A DNA stretch of 64,000 bases from Rattus norvegicus. Lineage: Eukaryota > Chordata > Mammalia > Rodentia > Muridae. The DNA is taken from NCBI RefSeq assembly GCF_036323735.1, contig NC_086034.1, forward strand, positions 65,746,439 to 65,810,438, in the 5' to 3' direction. The notes under the pieces were generated by a model. That model did no database searches, was not told the DNA's origin, and saw only the letters and a list, made by a program, of their open reading frames with translations. Shown piece by piece: positions 21,080 through 31,250 of this stretch. Each line of letters opens with the position of its first letter. Position 1 is the first letter of the stretch. Position numbers and translations under genes: made by a program.

Positions 21080-21190
21080 AGACAGAGCATACACCTTGTA
21101 ATTGTGGAAACTGAGGCCCAGTGGAACAAATAGCACTGACAATCACCCAGTTAGCCCAATATCACACAGCCTGAATTCCAGCCGAGGCCA
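21080..21190 (-). mobile_element. MIR SINE fragment
   Basis: The plus strand has ggaaactgaggcccagtgga ... 'caatatcacacagcctgaattcc', the complement of the MIR core. Confidence 0.7.
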
Positions 21191-21629
21191 TCAGCATTCC
21201 AGTGCAGACCCTATCACACAAATCCAAGCTTAGATGCCTCCAGCAGTGCAGTATCACTGTAAAACAACCAATTCATCGTCTCTGTTTTATTCCTTATAAA
21301 TTCCCCATCAATGAAATAACCATGAAACTTTAGCAAATTATCCTTTATGGGACTTTTCAAGACTACTTTGCCCAAGGGCACCATAACCCATGACATAAAT
21401 ACCAAGATGTATTGAGAGATAGAAAATTGTCTGTCATTGGCTGGAGCAGAAAACAAGGGAAGACATTCCTACAGGGTACCCTTCCAAAGCAGCATGCATC
21501 TTCCCTAGTGTACTGGACCTGTCTCGGTGAGGATGGGTTTGCAGATTGAGGGGAGCATGCTGCTTTCCAGGAAACCAAGTCAAGGTGGAGCTTACAGAGC
21601 CTATTACTTACCTCCAGTCTTTTAAACAA
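21191..21629. other. unique DNA, no gene recognised
   Basis: Only overlapping short minus frames (80 and 88 codons), which I cannot support as coding. Confidence 0.4.
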
Positions 21630-21806
21630 TTATTTATAAATATTAATTTATTTGTGTGTGTTTGTTGTGTATGTGCCTCAGTGCAAGTGTAGAGGTCAGA
21701 GGACAACTTGTGGGAACTGGTTTTCTCCTTCTCTTGTGCTGATTAAACTCAGGTTGTCAGGCTTGGTGGCAAGGGTTCTTAGCCTCTGAGCCATCTTGCT
21801 GTCCCT
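21630..21806 (-). mobile_element. B3 SINE (B2 family), antisense
   Basis: Includes gtagaggtcagaggacaact, 'gtgggaactggtt', 'aactcaggttgtcagg' and 'gagccatcttgctgtccct' in reverse B3 order. Confidence 0.8.
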
Positions 21807-22987
21807 AAACCACAGTCTTTATAACAAAAGTTTGTAGATGTTAGGTTTGTTGCATCAGGTGTGATAAAATTGGGCTAGCCTGAACACTGTGGGGGTTGGG
21901 ACAAGAGCCGACCTGGATTCCTGTGTGGATAAAATGAAGAGGTGACCAAACTGTGTCATCCTTTCCAACTTCCAACACCAGTCCATGAGGAGCTAGCCCC
22001 TCTAGTCATGGCTCTGCCTGGTGAGTCTGAAGACACCCACGTCTGCTGGTCCACAGCAGGCAAGGGCTGGTTCCAAGCCCTCAGTGGTAACTGGACATGT
22101 CTTCGTCTGGGACGGGGCTTGACTTCAAATGTCTCAGGAAGCCATTGAGAGCAGGCTCTTCCCCACGGTCCCTCTAAGGATTTCCAGACAGTTCCAAGCA
22201 TCTTGTAAATAAAGCATCTCTTGAAAAATAAGCAGGAGGAAACAGTTATGATCTGAATAGCCCTCCCTGCCAGGAGCCTCTGCAGGCTGAGGAGAATCCG
22301 TTCCTCAGGTTTCCCCGGGGCTGTGGATGTCTTTTTGTAGTGACATGCTTGATGGACTGTTGCACTCTGCAGGTCTCTGTCTAGCATCCTGTCCTCCGAC
22401 CTAGTTAAGATTGTCCCAAGCTCCCGTTCCCACAAACTCTTTCTCGTAAGACCAAGAACACAATCAAAACAAAACTAAGCAAATAGCGATAATCTCCGTT
22501 TCATTTCACTAGGACCCTCGGTAATAGCGGCCCTTGGAGGAGCCTTGTCAGGTCTCTTCAGGTCTCACGACTGAATTACAAACTTTCATTATTTTCCAAT
22601 CACGCCGTGGGACATTTTATTCCACCCGGGAATTGTGCTTCCATGGTGAATTTTGTCTAAAAGAAGGATTTAAATAACAGCGTGATGTTTTGTTAAAATG
22701 AGGCTACGTCATCACCTGAGGGAAACCGTCCCTCCTGGTGGTGAGCTATATTCACAGTGTGATTGCTACCCAGGTCAAACAGCTGGAAGGTGCAACCACG
22801 AAGAACAGAGGGGTAGAGGGAGTATCTGGGTGGAGGGGTGCACAGTTGGCACGTATGTCTAAGAATATGGGCTCGGGGCATCACCCACTGAATCCTTTTC
22901 AAGAAAACTGAAAGTCATCGTCTTGGGTGGTGATGATATTAGAGGCCATGGTTTGTGTCTCCTGTTGTATTTTCCAGACAAATGAGG
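21807..22987. other. unique DNA with a 160-codon open frame
   Basis: The minus frame 22435-21956 is the longest open frame outside repeats. Its translation is Arg/Ser/Pro-rich with no recognised domain or signal peptide. On the plus strand a donor-like ctg|gtgagt lies near 22020. The 22480-22700 part is rich in CpG and includes tacgtcatcacc, a CRE-like motif. I treat the frame as chance and the 22.5-22.7 kb part as a possible conserved non-coding element. Confidence 0.35.
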
Positions 22988-23023
22988 TGAAATCTAAGTT
23001 CCAACCTGCAAGGGACAATTTCC

Positions 23024-23536
23024 TTTTCTCTTTTCTTTTTTCATTACTTTTATTTTTTACAGTTCAGTCTTTGCTCCCCTCCCAGTCCCCCCTCCCAAAG
23101 TTCTTCCTCCCATTCTTCCTTTCCCCTGTCTCCAAGATGTTCCCCCTACTCCCAGTTAGGCCTTTCCGCTCAATGGGGTCTCTAGTCGTTCAAGGGTTAA
23201 GTGCATTCTCTCCCACTGAGGCCAGAGCAGGCAGTCCTCTGTTATATATGTTGGGGACCTTGGACCAGCTCCTGTATGCTGCCTGGTTGGTGGCTCGGTG
23301 TCTGAGAGATCTCGGGGATCCAGGTTAGTTGAGACTGCTAGTCTTCCTATGGGGTCGCCCTCTTCCTCATCTTCTTCCAGCCTTTCCCTAATCCAACCAG
23401 AGGGGTCCCTGACTTCAGTCCAATGGTTGGGCGTAAGTATCTGCTTCTGTCTCAGTCAGCTGCTTGCTGGGTCTCTCAGAGGACAGCCATGCTAGGGTCC
23501 TGTATGTAAGCACACCACAACATCAGTAAAGGAAGT
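23024..23536 (-). mobile_element. LINE-1 3' UTR fragment, 5'-truncated
   Basis: The pyrimidine-rich left end followed by 'ccaatggttgggcgtaagta' and 'tgctgggtctctcagagg' matches a minus-strand rodent LINE-1 3' end. It is flanked by an imperfect direct repeat (22985-23023 and 23534-23572, about 32 of 39 matching). The 133-codon plus frame is incidental. Confidence 0.75.
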
Positions 23537-23589
23537 GAGATCTAAGTTCCAATAGGCAAAGGGCAATTTCAACACTACACCCTATTGTC

Positions 23590-23870
23590 TGAGTCATGCA
23601 TCTTGGTCAGCTTGGGCCACCATAACAGGACACTGCTGACTATAAACCTCTTACAGTTCTAGATACATTTACGGCCTGTTCTCTTGGCAGGGAAATCTCT
23701 CCTTTCTACAAACCCCCTAATCCTTCCATGGGGATCCAAACTTCATTTTCTCTTCTAACTCTAATTTAGAGAGGCCTCGCTCCAAACAGGACCAAAAACA
23801 CAGCCCGCGCTTCAGTGTGCGAAGCGGGGTCTATAACGCTACAGAAGCGTTCATTCAGCTCACCACAGAG
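23590..23870 (-). mobile_element. probable old LTR (MaLR-like)
   Basis: Has 'gggccaccataacaggac', 'ttacagttctagata' and 'ccccctaatccttccatgggg', as in reversed MaLR LTRs. Weak match. Confidence 0.35.
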
Positions 23871-24159
23871 ATGGCCATCTGCTTGCTCAAGGTCCACTGA
23901 TTACTTGCTTCAGAGCATTGAATTCATAATTTAAAAGCTCCACGGCAATGTTTGAATTATAGATGTAATACATATATATGCTAGTTAATAAGGGACGATG
24001 AAAGGAAACAAACCCGTCATGCCTCCCAACATGAGCAACGCTAGTTTCTTTTCTAGTTTATATGTTTATATAAAGATAAATCTGTACACACCACAAAAAC
24101 ATTTTAAAAGCAAAATTTGATCCACAGATTTTTAGATATTATTATTTTTCTTTTTCCTT

Positions 24160-24510
24160 TTGAAATAATTATTTTTTATTTTTTTGAGCTTGTAATGCAA
24201 TTAATTATACCATTTGCTTCCCTCACTTCAAACCTACCATGCACCACACCTTGCTTTCTTTCGAATCCATGACTTCTCTTTTTAATCAGCTATTGTTACG
24301 TGCATATATGTACATACATACATATTCCTAAATATGTAAGTACAACCCGCTCAGTCTGTTTAATGCTACTTGTATGTGTAGTTTCTGGGCTGACTGGCAT
24401 TGGACAACCGGTTGGTGCACTCTTCCTTGGGGAAACTCTTTCTCTCACTTGTAGCATTCCTCAGTTGCCTATGGTTCTTCCTGTAGAATAGAGGTGGGCT
24501 TTAGATCTTT
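24160..24510 (-). mobile_element. Lx-like LINE-1 3' UTR fragment
   Basis: Plus-strand text gcttgtaatgcaattaatta, 'aaccggttggtgcactcttcc' and 'agcattcctcagttgcctat' is the complement of an old rodent LINE-1 3' UTR. Confidence 0.65.
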
Positions 24511-24521
24511 CACCACCTTGC

Positions 24522-24610
24522 TTTTTTTTTTTTTTTCGGAGCTGGGGACTAAACCCAGGGCCTTGTGCTTGCTAGGCAAGTGCTCTACCGCTGAGCTAAA
24601 TCCCCAACCC
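24522..24610 (-). mobile_element. ID element (SINE), antisense
   Basis: A poly-T followed by cggagctggggactaaaccc and 'ctctaccgctgagctaaatc' is the complement of an ID body. The TSD caccaccttgcttttt occurs at 24511-24526 and 24611-24626. Confidence 0.95.
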
Positions 24611-24721
24611 CACCACCTTGCTTTTTAATGCCTTTGCTATCTGTACCGCAGATCACACCTTTGTTTCTTGTATTATATGGAGGATTTTTTTGTCTGCTTT
24701 AACTCTCCCAGCTTTACTTTT

Positions 24722-24911
24722 TAAAAGAGATTTGTTTTTATTGTCTGTTGAGTACCATGTGCATGCAGTACCTGTAGAGGGCAGAAGAGGGCGCCAGAAG
24801 CTCTAGAACTAGGGTTTCAGATGGTTGTGAACTGCCCTGTGAGTGCTGGGAACTGAACCCTGGTTCTTAGGTTCAGCAGCTGGTCCTCTTAACCACTGAG
24901 CTGTCTGTCCT
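24722..24911 (-). mobile_element. B2/B3-family SINE, antisense
   Basis: Includes 'cagatggttgtgaactgccc', 'tgggaactgaaccctgg' and 'cttaaccactgagctgtctg' in reverse B2 order. Confidence 0.8.
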
Positions 24912-25156
24912 TGCTCAAGTGTTCTAGTTTTTAACCTTTAATTTTACAATGATTTTGACAACTGTTCTCTTTTGAGTGATCAAATAAATGCTACCTTTTC
25001 AGTATCATATATATCATATGTATCTATGTATAGATATCTCTATGTATATGTATGATAAAGACTTTGACACATCTTTCTTCTAGGTAACATCGATTTGTGG
25101 CAAAACATTGACTTTAAAGGGCTTTAGACTTGTAGTTATTATTTCTGCAAGCTGGG

Positions 25157-25183
25157 CACACACACACACACACACACACACAC
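25157..25183. repeat. (CA)n microsatellite
   Basis: Pure CA run of about 27 bp. Confidence 0.95.
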
Positions 25184-26949
25184 GGAGTTACTGCGCATGT
25201 AAACTATGCATTTTGTCAGAAAGCATCTGAGTTGACAATTTTTCTGTACTAATTATTTCTACGAGGTAAATACATTCAGAGGATTGATAGGATCCTCAAT
25301 CAGCAGCTAGACTTCCTGCAGCCTCTTAGAAAACTCTTCCTCACGTTGGGCTAAGCGTCAGATTCAACCAACTGTTCAGAACCACAGCTCTAGGCTAGGT
25401 CGCCTGGGTCACAGGTTCCAGAATAGGTTTTGTCTCCTGTGCCATGGGAATGTCTGCAGCAGTCAGTGATCGTGATGCCAGGAGGCCAGCACATACGAAG
25501 ATGCCTTCTTTAGGAAGTGAGATATGCAGACGACATCACCCTAAAGCCTCCACTTCCTGATCCCTGACGATCCCCTTTAAATCTCTTCCTTCTGTTGAAC
25601 TGCACGCTTGTTTCTGTTTGGGCGAGCAGCATGCATTTAGAACAGCAGTGCTCGAGCCCCTGCTGCATGATATGCTTGTCCTTGGAGGCCTTGACTTTAT
25701 TTTGCTACGGTTTTGATGTATTTTGACAGGAGGCTGTCTCTTTTGTGTGTGGGTAGCACTAGGCTAAGCAGGTGACATGACGGGCATTGGAGATGCCAAG
25801 CTGAGTGTAAAGGCCATGGAGAACAGCGCTGTGGCAAGGTGGCATCAGAGAAGGACCAGGCAGGAGTCAGGAGATAATGGGACTTTGTCTTCTAACAGTG
25901 CGGTCCTGCCTCCGAGGTTTGTCTTTTAAAGCTGGGCGTTTGAGAGACTGACGCGTGCTCGGCGCGGCAACCATTTTCAGTTATTCATGAGTCATATTGG
26001 CGCAGTAATTATTCCTGGCTTGTTTGCCGTTAGTGTTTTCTGAGAGCCCCAAATTATAATGTTGAAAAGAAAAATGTGCCACAAAACAAATGAGGTGGGA
26101 ACTACTGAGCTGGAACTTCTCTTATTGGTCAGTTGGAGACAGAGCCGAGACACGCTATTGCTTAGAGAAATGGCTGGCAGAGGAAACAGCTACACTCAAA
26201 ATAAAGCCTCCCATTCACTTTTACTCATCAACCCGGGACAATGTTCTGGTTCTAACAGCTTTTAACCTTCACAGGAGAGCTCTCCCATCAGAGGGTTACA
26301 GCTGATAACAAAAATCTCCATTTTTTTTTTCAGACAAACATTCATCTAGACACCATTTAAACTGCCCTCCCCTCTTGGAGATTATGCCTGGGACTATCTG
26401 TTGTTTAGATAACTCAAATATTTTCAGTTTCTCAACTTGTTTTTTTTTTTTTAAACCTTAACTTCTGAGTTCTCAGATTCTTAATTTTTAAATTGTTTAT
26501 TTCTAGAGATGTAAACTGGCTTCTCTTGCAAGAAGAGGAGAATACCTTCCATTTCTTGACAAAATTTTTGTTTCTGAATTCTCAGTTTCTTCTTGCCTAT
26601 GTGTGGCTCCAGACCATGACCTTCCAATATGCTTTGTGTCTTTTTTTGAGCACATGCCTCGGTGCACAGTGGGGTGTGGTTTATATTGTACCACACCCTT
26701 TAACTTTTTGCTGTCCTTCCTCCTTTAGTCCTCAGACCCTGGCTCATGTTTCTGCTCAGATGCCGACCGTTTATCTTTAGAGGAAGGTCTGTTAAGTCCA
26801 AGTGGGATGTCATTCCCTCATCCCTCATGAGAAACAGGTTGACAGGGACAGTGTCTAGAATATAGGCTCTCAAAGTAGTCCTAGTCTTCATGAAATAAAT
26901 CTCTCCCCACCCAACCTGTGTACACTAATCCGTAAATGTAGTCATTTTC
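25184..26949. other. unique DNA, possible conserved element at 25.93-26.06 kb
   Basis: No gene recognised. The 25930-26060 part has several CpGs (tgacgcgtgctcggcgcggc) followed by an AT-rich stretch with ttattcatgagtcatattgg, which includes a TGAGTCA AP-1-like site. T-runs lie near 26318 and 26445. Confidence 0.4.
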
Positions 26950-27124
26950 AGGCTGGGAAGGTTGGCTGGAGGACCTGGGTTTGGTTTGCCCATGTGTTAA
27001 CTCCAGTTTGACAGGATCTCGTGCCCTCTTCTGGCCTTCACAAACACTGCATGCAAGAGGTGCACAGACATGCGGGTAGGTAAAACACACATGCACATAA
27101 CATAGAAATAAATAAATATTTCGT
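26950..27124 (+). mobile_element. B2-family SINE
   Basis: Sense B2-like order with 'ggctgggaaggttggctgga', 'tctcgtgccctcttctggcc' and an aaataaataaat tail. Confidence 0.75.
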
Positions 27125-28179
27125 TTTGAAATAAATGTTTGGAAAACAATACCCCAAACCCAGATGTACCCATTTCCCATAGAGTAGACCCTGCCAACTC
27201 CACAAAAAGGCCATTCACAGACCCCATTTCTAGAATTCTTAGTTTCTAGTGATGAGGATGTGTATGCCCATTGATTGGTCAATGGCTGGATAAAGAGTTC
27301 TTTTTACCATGCTGTAGCTTCAGAATCTCTGTTGAGACTCCCCCAGCCCAGCAATTTCTTTATGTTATTTTGTCTTGCCTATGGTAAAATAACGGCATAT
27401 GTGATTTACACTATGGGGATCTTGTTGATCTTGTTCTTGTACAGAAGAGCATCGATAGTCGTATTTTCATTGTTGTAGTAATCCATTGTCGTCTCTCCTT
27501 CCTCCTCTTCTCCCTTGCCCTCCCTGCTTTCAAGCACACCCACTGCTGCTAAATAGCTCTCTGACTGAAAGGCATTAGACAACCGATCAAGACACCCTTG
27601 GCTGATGATCTGGTGGAAAATCAAACACAACAACCCTTTCCTGTATCAAGCTACATTTTCCATGGCTGAGGATTGGAGAATAACTATCCGATTCATTTAC
27701 CGAGGTGGCCACGGGACAATCTGTGACGACTGCCACGTGAGTGAGTGAATAACTGGCCGCATTTAAACCACACTTGCTCTAAGATCCCTATGCATAACTC
27801 CCTATTCCAGTCCCGAACCCGAAAATGTTTCCACACTAAAGAGACGATAAAGTCTACTTAGTGTTTGTGAAAGTAACTTTTCATCACGTACGACCATTCA
27901 TTTTCATTGGAAAGGAAATAGACTTAATAAGTCTACAGCAATTTAGAGACCAATTTTAGCCAAAAATGATTCATTTTTTTCAGAACTTAAAAACAGTCGA
28001 CAGTTTTGAAATTAATTTTTTCTCTTTCGTTCTTTTCTTTTCTTTTGATATGCTAGGGAGCAGTGAAACTGTCCAAATAAAAATATCAGAAATTATACAG
28101 AAGGGAACTTAAACCCAGTAATATTTGTTTCTTTTGGGTTCCTTAAGAAGCAAAGTATTTATAGCTACACATTTCCCCC
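27125..28179. other. unique DNA, possible conserved element at 27.65-27.97 kb
   Basis: No gene recognised. The palindrome-like ccattgattggtcaatgg (27270-27287) contains an NF-Y-like ATTGG core. The 27650-27970 stretch is CpG-retaining for a non-repeat interval (aacccgaaaatg, atcacgtacgacc). Confidence 0.4.
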
Positions 28180-28318
28180 TCCTAGAGTCAGAGCCTCGTG
28201 TAGCCCAAGCTATCCTCTAATTTTCTATATAGCCAAGGATGACCATGAACTCCTGGTCCCCTGCCTCCATCTTCCTATTGGTTGTATTTTGTATGTGTGC
28301 CATCATGCCTGGTTTTGT
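28180..28318 (-). mobile_element. B1 SINE, antisense
   Basis: Includes 'gtgtagcccaagctatcctc', 'gaccatgaactcctggtccc' and 'tgccatcatgcctggttt', diverged B1. Confidence 0.7.
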
Positions 28319-28425
28319 GCTGTATGGAGGATTGAACTTATAATTTTATCAGTGAGCATGTACATAATTAAATATATAACCAGAATAGTGAGAACCAGAA
28401 TCTTGATATATTTAACTTGTTTAAA

Positions 28426-28426
28426 G

Positions 28427-28474
<48 letters not shown>
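28426..28474. repeat. (CTAT)n microsatellite
   Basis: About 12 tetranucleotide units followed by an AT-rich stretch to about 28570. Confidence 0.95.
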
Positions 28475-28475
<1 letters not shown>

Positions 28476-28570
28476 ATACGTATACATATGTATATGTATA
28501 TCTGAATATAATATATAATATATTCATATGTATAATATATGCTATACATACTATATATATTTATATATCT

Positions 28571-29189
28571 CCTAGGAACAGTTTTAAGTGCTTTGAGGAT
28601 AAGAAGGAACTGACATGTCACTTATAAAGGGGGCTTCCATAGAACTACCCAGCAGACAGACAGGAGCAATATGACTTGTAAGCCCCAGCCTGTATTACTG
28701 GTGAGTTGGGAAAATGTCATAATAACTGAACAGTCAGATGAGCCAGGGACTGCCTGGGCCACGTTGGACTCAATCCTGTCTACTTTCTCTGATCGCCTCC
28801 CACACTCTGCCTTTGTCAGCCAGTGGTGAATAGACCCCTGACCTTGGATTCACACCTCTCCAGAGCTATGAGTTTAAAAACTATTTTTTCTTCATTATGT
28901 ACCTACCCAGTGTCAATTATTCCTATAGCAGAGACTGGACTGACAGACATAGAGTACACATTGGGACTACATTGATGTCCATGATGTCCTTATACAACAC
29001 AGGAGATATTTAACATAGACGTATTGGGTTCAGATGTGTCATTTCAAAACCCAGGGCAACCCTTCAAAACAACAGAGATAAAATAGAACGATTGAATACT
29101 TCTAGCTAACAGAAGAGAAAGCTTGAGAGAGGACAAGCCCTCAATACCTCCCAAACCCAAATAACAAACAGACATATAAATAGCTGGGA
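28571..29189. other. unique DNA, no gene recognised
   Basis: No repeat identified; some of it may belong to the ancient LINE-1 that becomes recognisable from about 29190. Confidence 0.35.
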
Positions 29190-29504
29190 AGACAGTGGGT
29201 TTTAATTTTATGATTTCAGTAATGGTACAAAGCTCATTTTATGAATCTTGTCTTACCCCAGTGCCCAAACCAAGTAGGCATAACAAGAAAAAAAAATCAT
29301 GCCCAAATCTCCCAAACCTTTATACAACTACCCTCTTAAAACACTGGCAAATTGAATCTAGTAATATATGCCATAGAATAAGGTTGGGTTTCTCCAGAGT
29401 AAGCAACAGTAACTCAAAAGTAAAATAATCATGTTAGTGATTTGAAGAATAAAAACTTGAAGAGATTCCGTCCTAGAAAATAAGGTAGAAAATGATTGAG
29501 TTAA

Positions 29505-29591
29505 GACACCTGAGCCTGACCTCTGGCCCCATGTGTATGGACCTGAACATATGCATAAGAACATGTGAACACACACAAACACGTGCGTGTA

Positions 29592-29634
<43 letters not shown>
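29505..29634 (+). repeat. B2/B3-like SINE tail plus (AC)n
   Basis: 'tgacctctggccccatgtg' is the 3' part of a B2-family SINE and leads into a pure AC run at 29595-29634, inserted in the ancient LINE-1. Confidence 0.6.
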
Positions 29635-29635
<1 letters not shown>

Positions 29636-30314
29636 AACAGAAAGAAGCAAAAGCACATGATCCTATGAATAGAGCAGGGACAGTGTTTGATAAGATGAAC
29701 CACCCAGGGATAATCACAAGTCTCAGAAAACTGGCTACAGAAGGAACTTTCTCCAGCTGAAAAAAATCACTACAGATAATAACACATTAATAGTGAGAGG
29801 CTCAAGTGCTGTTATCTGAAATGAAGTGTGAAGCAGGCTGTCCCTCTTAACACTTCTATAATTTATAATACCATTTGTCTTGTCTACTGTCAATAAAAAC
29901 AACTAAAAGCACATGCAATGAAGAAAGAAACTTTCCACTTTTCAGAAAATGTGATTATCTATGAACTATCAAGAAATTTACAAAAACATTCCTGGAACAA
30001 ATAAGTACATGTATCGAAGTGGTTGGCTTCAATGTCTGTACATAGAAATAAATTATATTTTGATACACTAGCAATGGTGAATTAGAAAGCAGAATTTAAA
30101 ACAGTATCATTTGCTATGGCCTAAAAATAAACTCATGTAGAATGCCTTAAATACAAATCTCAGAAAACATGTATAGGATTTATACACTTAAGTACACTAA
30201 CAAAAGGAGTCACAGAAGACATTGACGGGGACATATACTCTGCTCATGGATCAGATGACAGTGTAGAAATGATGTCACCTCCCAACTGATCTATAGATTT
30301 AATGTAATACCAAT

Positions 30315-30675
30315 TTCGACTGTTTGAATGAAAATGGCCCCCATAGGTTCATATATTTGAATGCTTGGTCCCCAGTTGGTGGAACTGCTTGAGAAGGATT
30401 AGGAGGTGGGGCCTTGTTTGAGGACATACTAGACACATCACTGGGGGTAAGCTTTGACATTTTAAAAGACTCATGCTATCCTGAGCCTTTTTCAACCTCA
30501 TGGTTGCTTTCAAGATGTAACCTTCCTTTTAAATGCCATGCCTGGCCCCATGCTACTTGACATGATGATCATTGACTCTAGCCCTCTGAAACTGTGAGCC
30601 CAAATAAAACACTTGCTTTGTAAAGTTGTCTTGGTTAGAATATCTACTCATAACAATAGATAAGTAACTAAGAAA
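30315..30675 (+). mobile_element. ORR1-like MaLR LTR with 5-bp TSD
   Basis: 'tttgaatgaaaatggccccc', 'tgcttggtccccagttggtg', 'ggattaggaggtggggcc', 'gtgagcccaaataaaacac' and a late 'agtaactaag' are in ORR1 order. ccaat is repeated at 30310-30314 and 30676-30680, and removal of LTR plus one copy restores LINE-1 continuity. Confidence 0.8.
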
Positions 30676-30766
30676 CCAATAAAATCTAAACAAGATTTAC
30701 CTTGAAAGTATTGGAGAGCTGGTTCTAAAGTTTGTATACAAAAGTGGTTGAAATCCAGTAGATAAT

Positions 30767-30952
30767 GAAGAAGAAGGAGGAGGAGGAGGAGGAGGGGAGA
30801 GGGAAGGGGAGAAGGAAGAAGAAGAGGAAGAGGAGGAGAAGGAAGAGGAGGAGAAGGAAGAGGAGAAGGAAGAGGAGGAAGAGGAGGAGAAGGAAGAGGA
30901 GGAGAAGGAAGAGGAGGAGAAGGAAGAGGAGGAAGAGGAGGAGAAGGAAGGA

Positions 30953-30955
<3 letters not shown>
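30767..30955. repeat. 189-bp pure polypurine tract
   Basis: Uninterrupted A/G over 189 bp made of GAA, GGA and GAAG-type units with mirror symmetry in several parts (aggaggagaaggaagaggag). It directly precedes a (TAA)n run. Leu- and Arg-rich frames across it are artefacts. Confidence 0.95.

Positions 30956-30992
<37 letters not shown>
30954..30992. repeat. (TAA)n microsatellite
   Basis: About 12 units. Confidence 0.95.
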
Positions 30993-31250
30993 CTTATTAT
31001 CATCTTAAGACTTACTGTAATGCAGTAGTATTCAGGGTGATATGATGTTGGTGAAGGATGATTGACACATAGACCATTAGCAAACAGATACCCCAGAAAC
31101 AGACTTATACTATGGTGATCTTTCAACCACTAATGTTGGAATGGTGTTATTCACAGTGGAGCAGGGAGAGCACTTCAATTTTATATTTTGTGAAAAATTG
31201 GCCAATGATTGGATTACACTGCAAAAAAATTTTTTTATAAGAAAATGTGG

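Larger units (their letters stand above)
29190..31250 (+). pseudogene. ancient LINE-1 ORF2 (L1M-like), split
   Basis: Heavily decayed reverse-transcriptase-coding text is recognisable by order: a palm region (ctcattttatgaatcttgtc ... ccagtgcccaaaccaa), 'ggcaaattgaatctagtaat', 'gtccctcttaacacttctat', the active-site region near 29940-29960 (gaaaatgtgattatctatga), then 'ctgctcatggatcag' and 'ctatagatttaatgtaatac'. The last stretch is cut by an LTR at 30315 and resumes at 30676 (ccaataaaatctaaacaag). A SINE/(CA)n block and a polypurine tract also interrupt it. No open frame survives. Confidence 0.65.

Noticed and set aside
30725..31126. 133-codon Leu/Ser-rich and 87-codon Arg/Lys-rich frames
   Set aside because: They are translations of the polypurine and TAA microsatellites.
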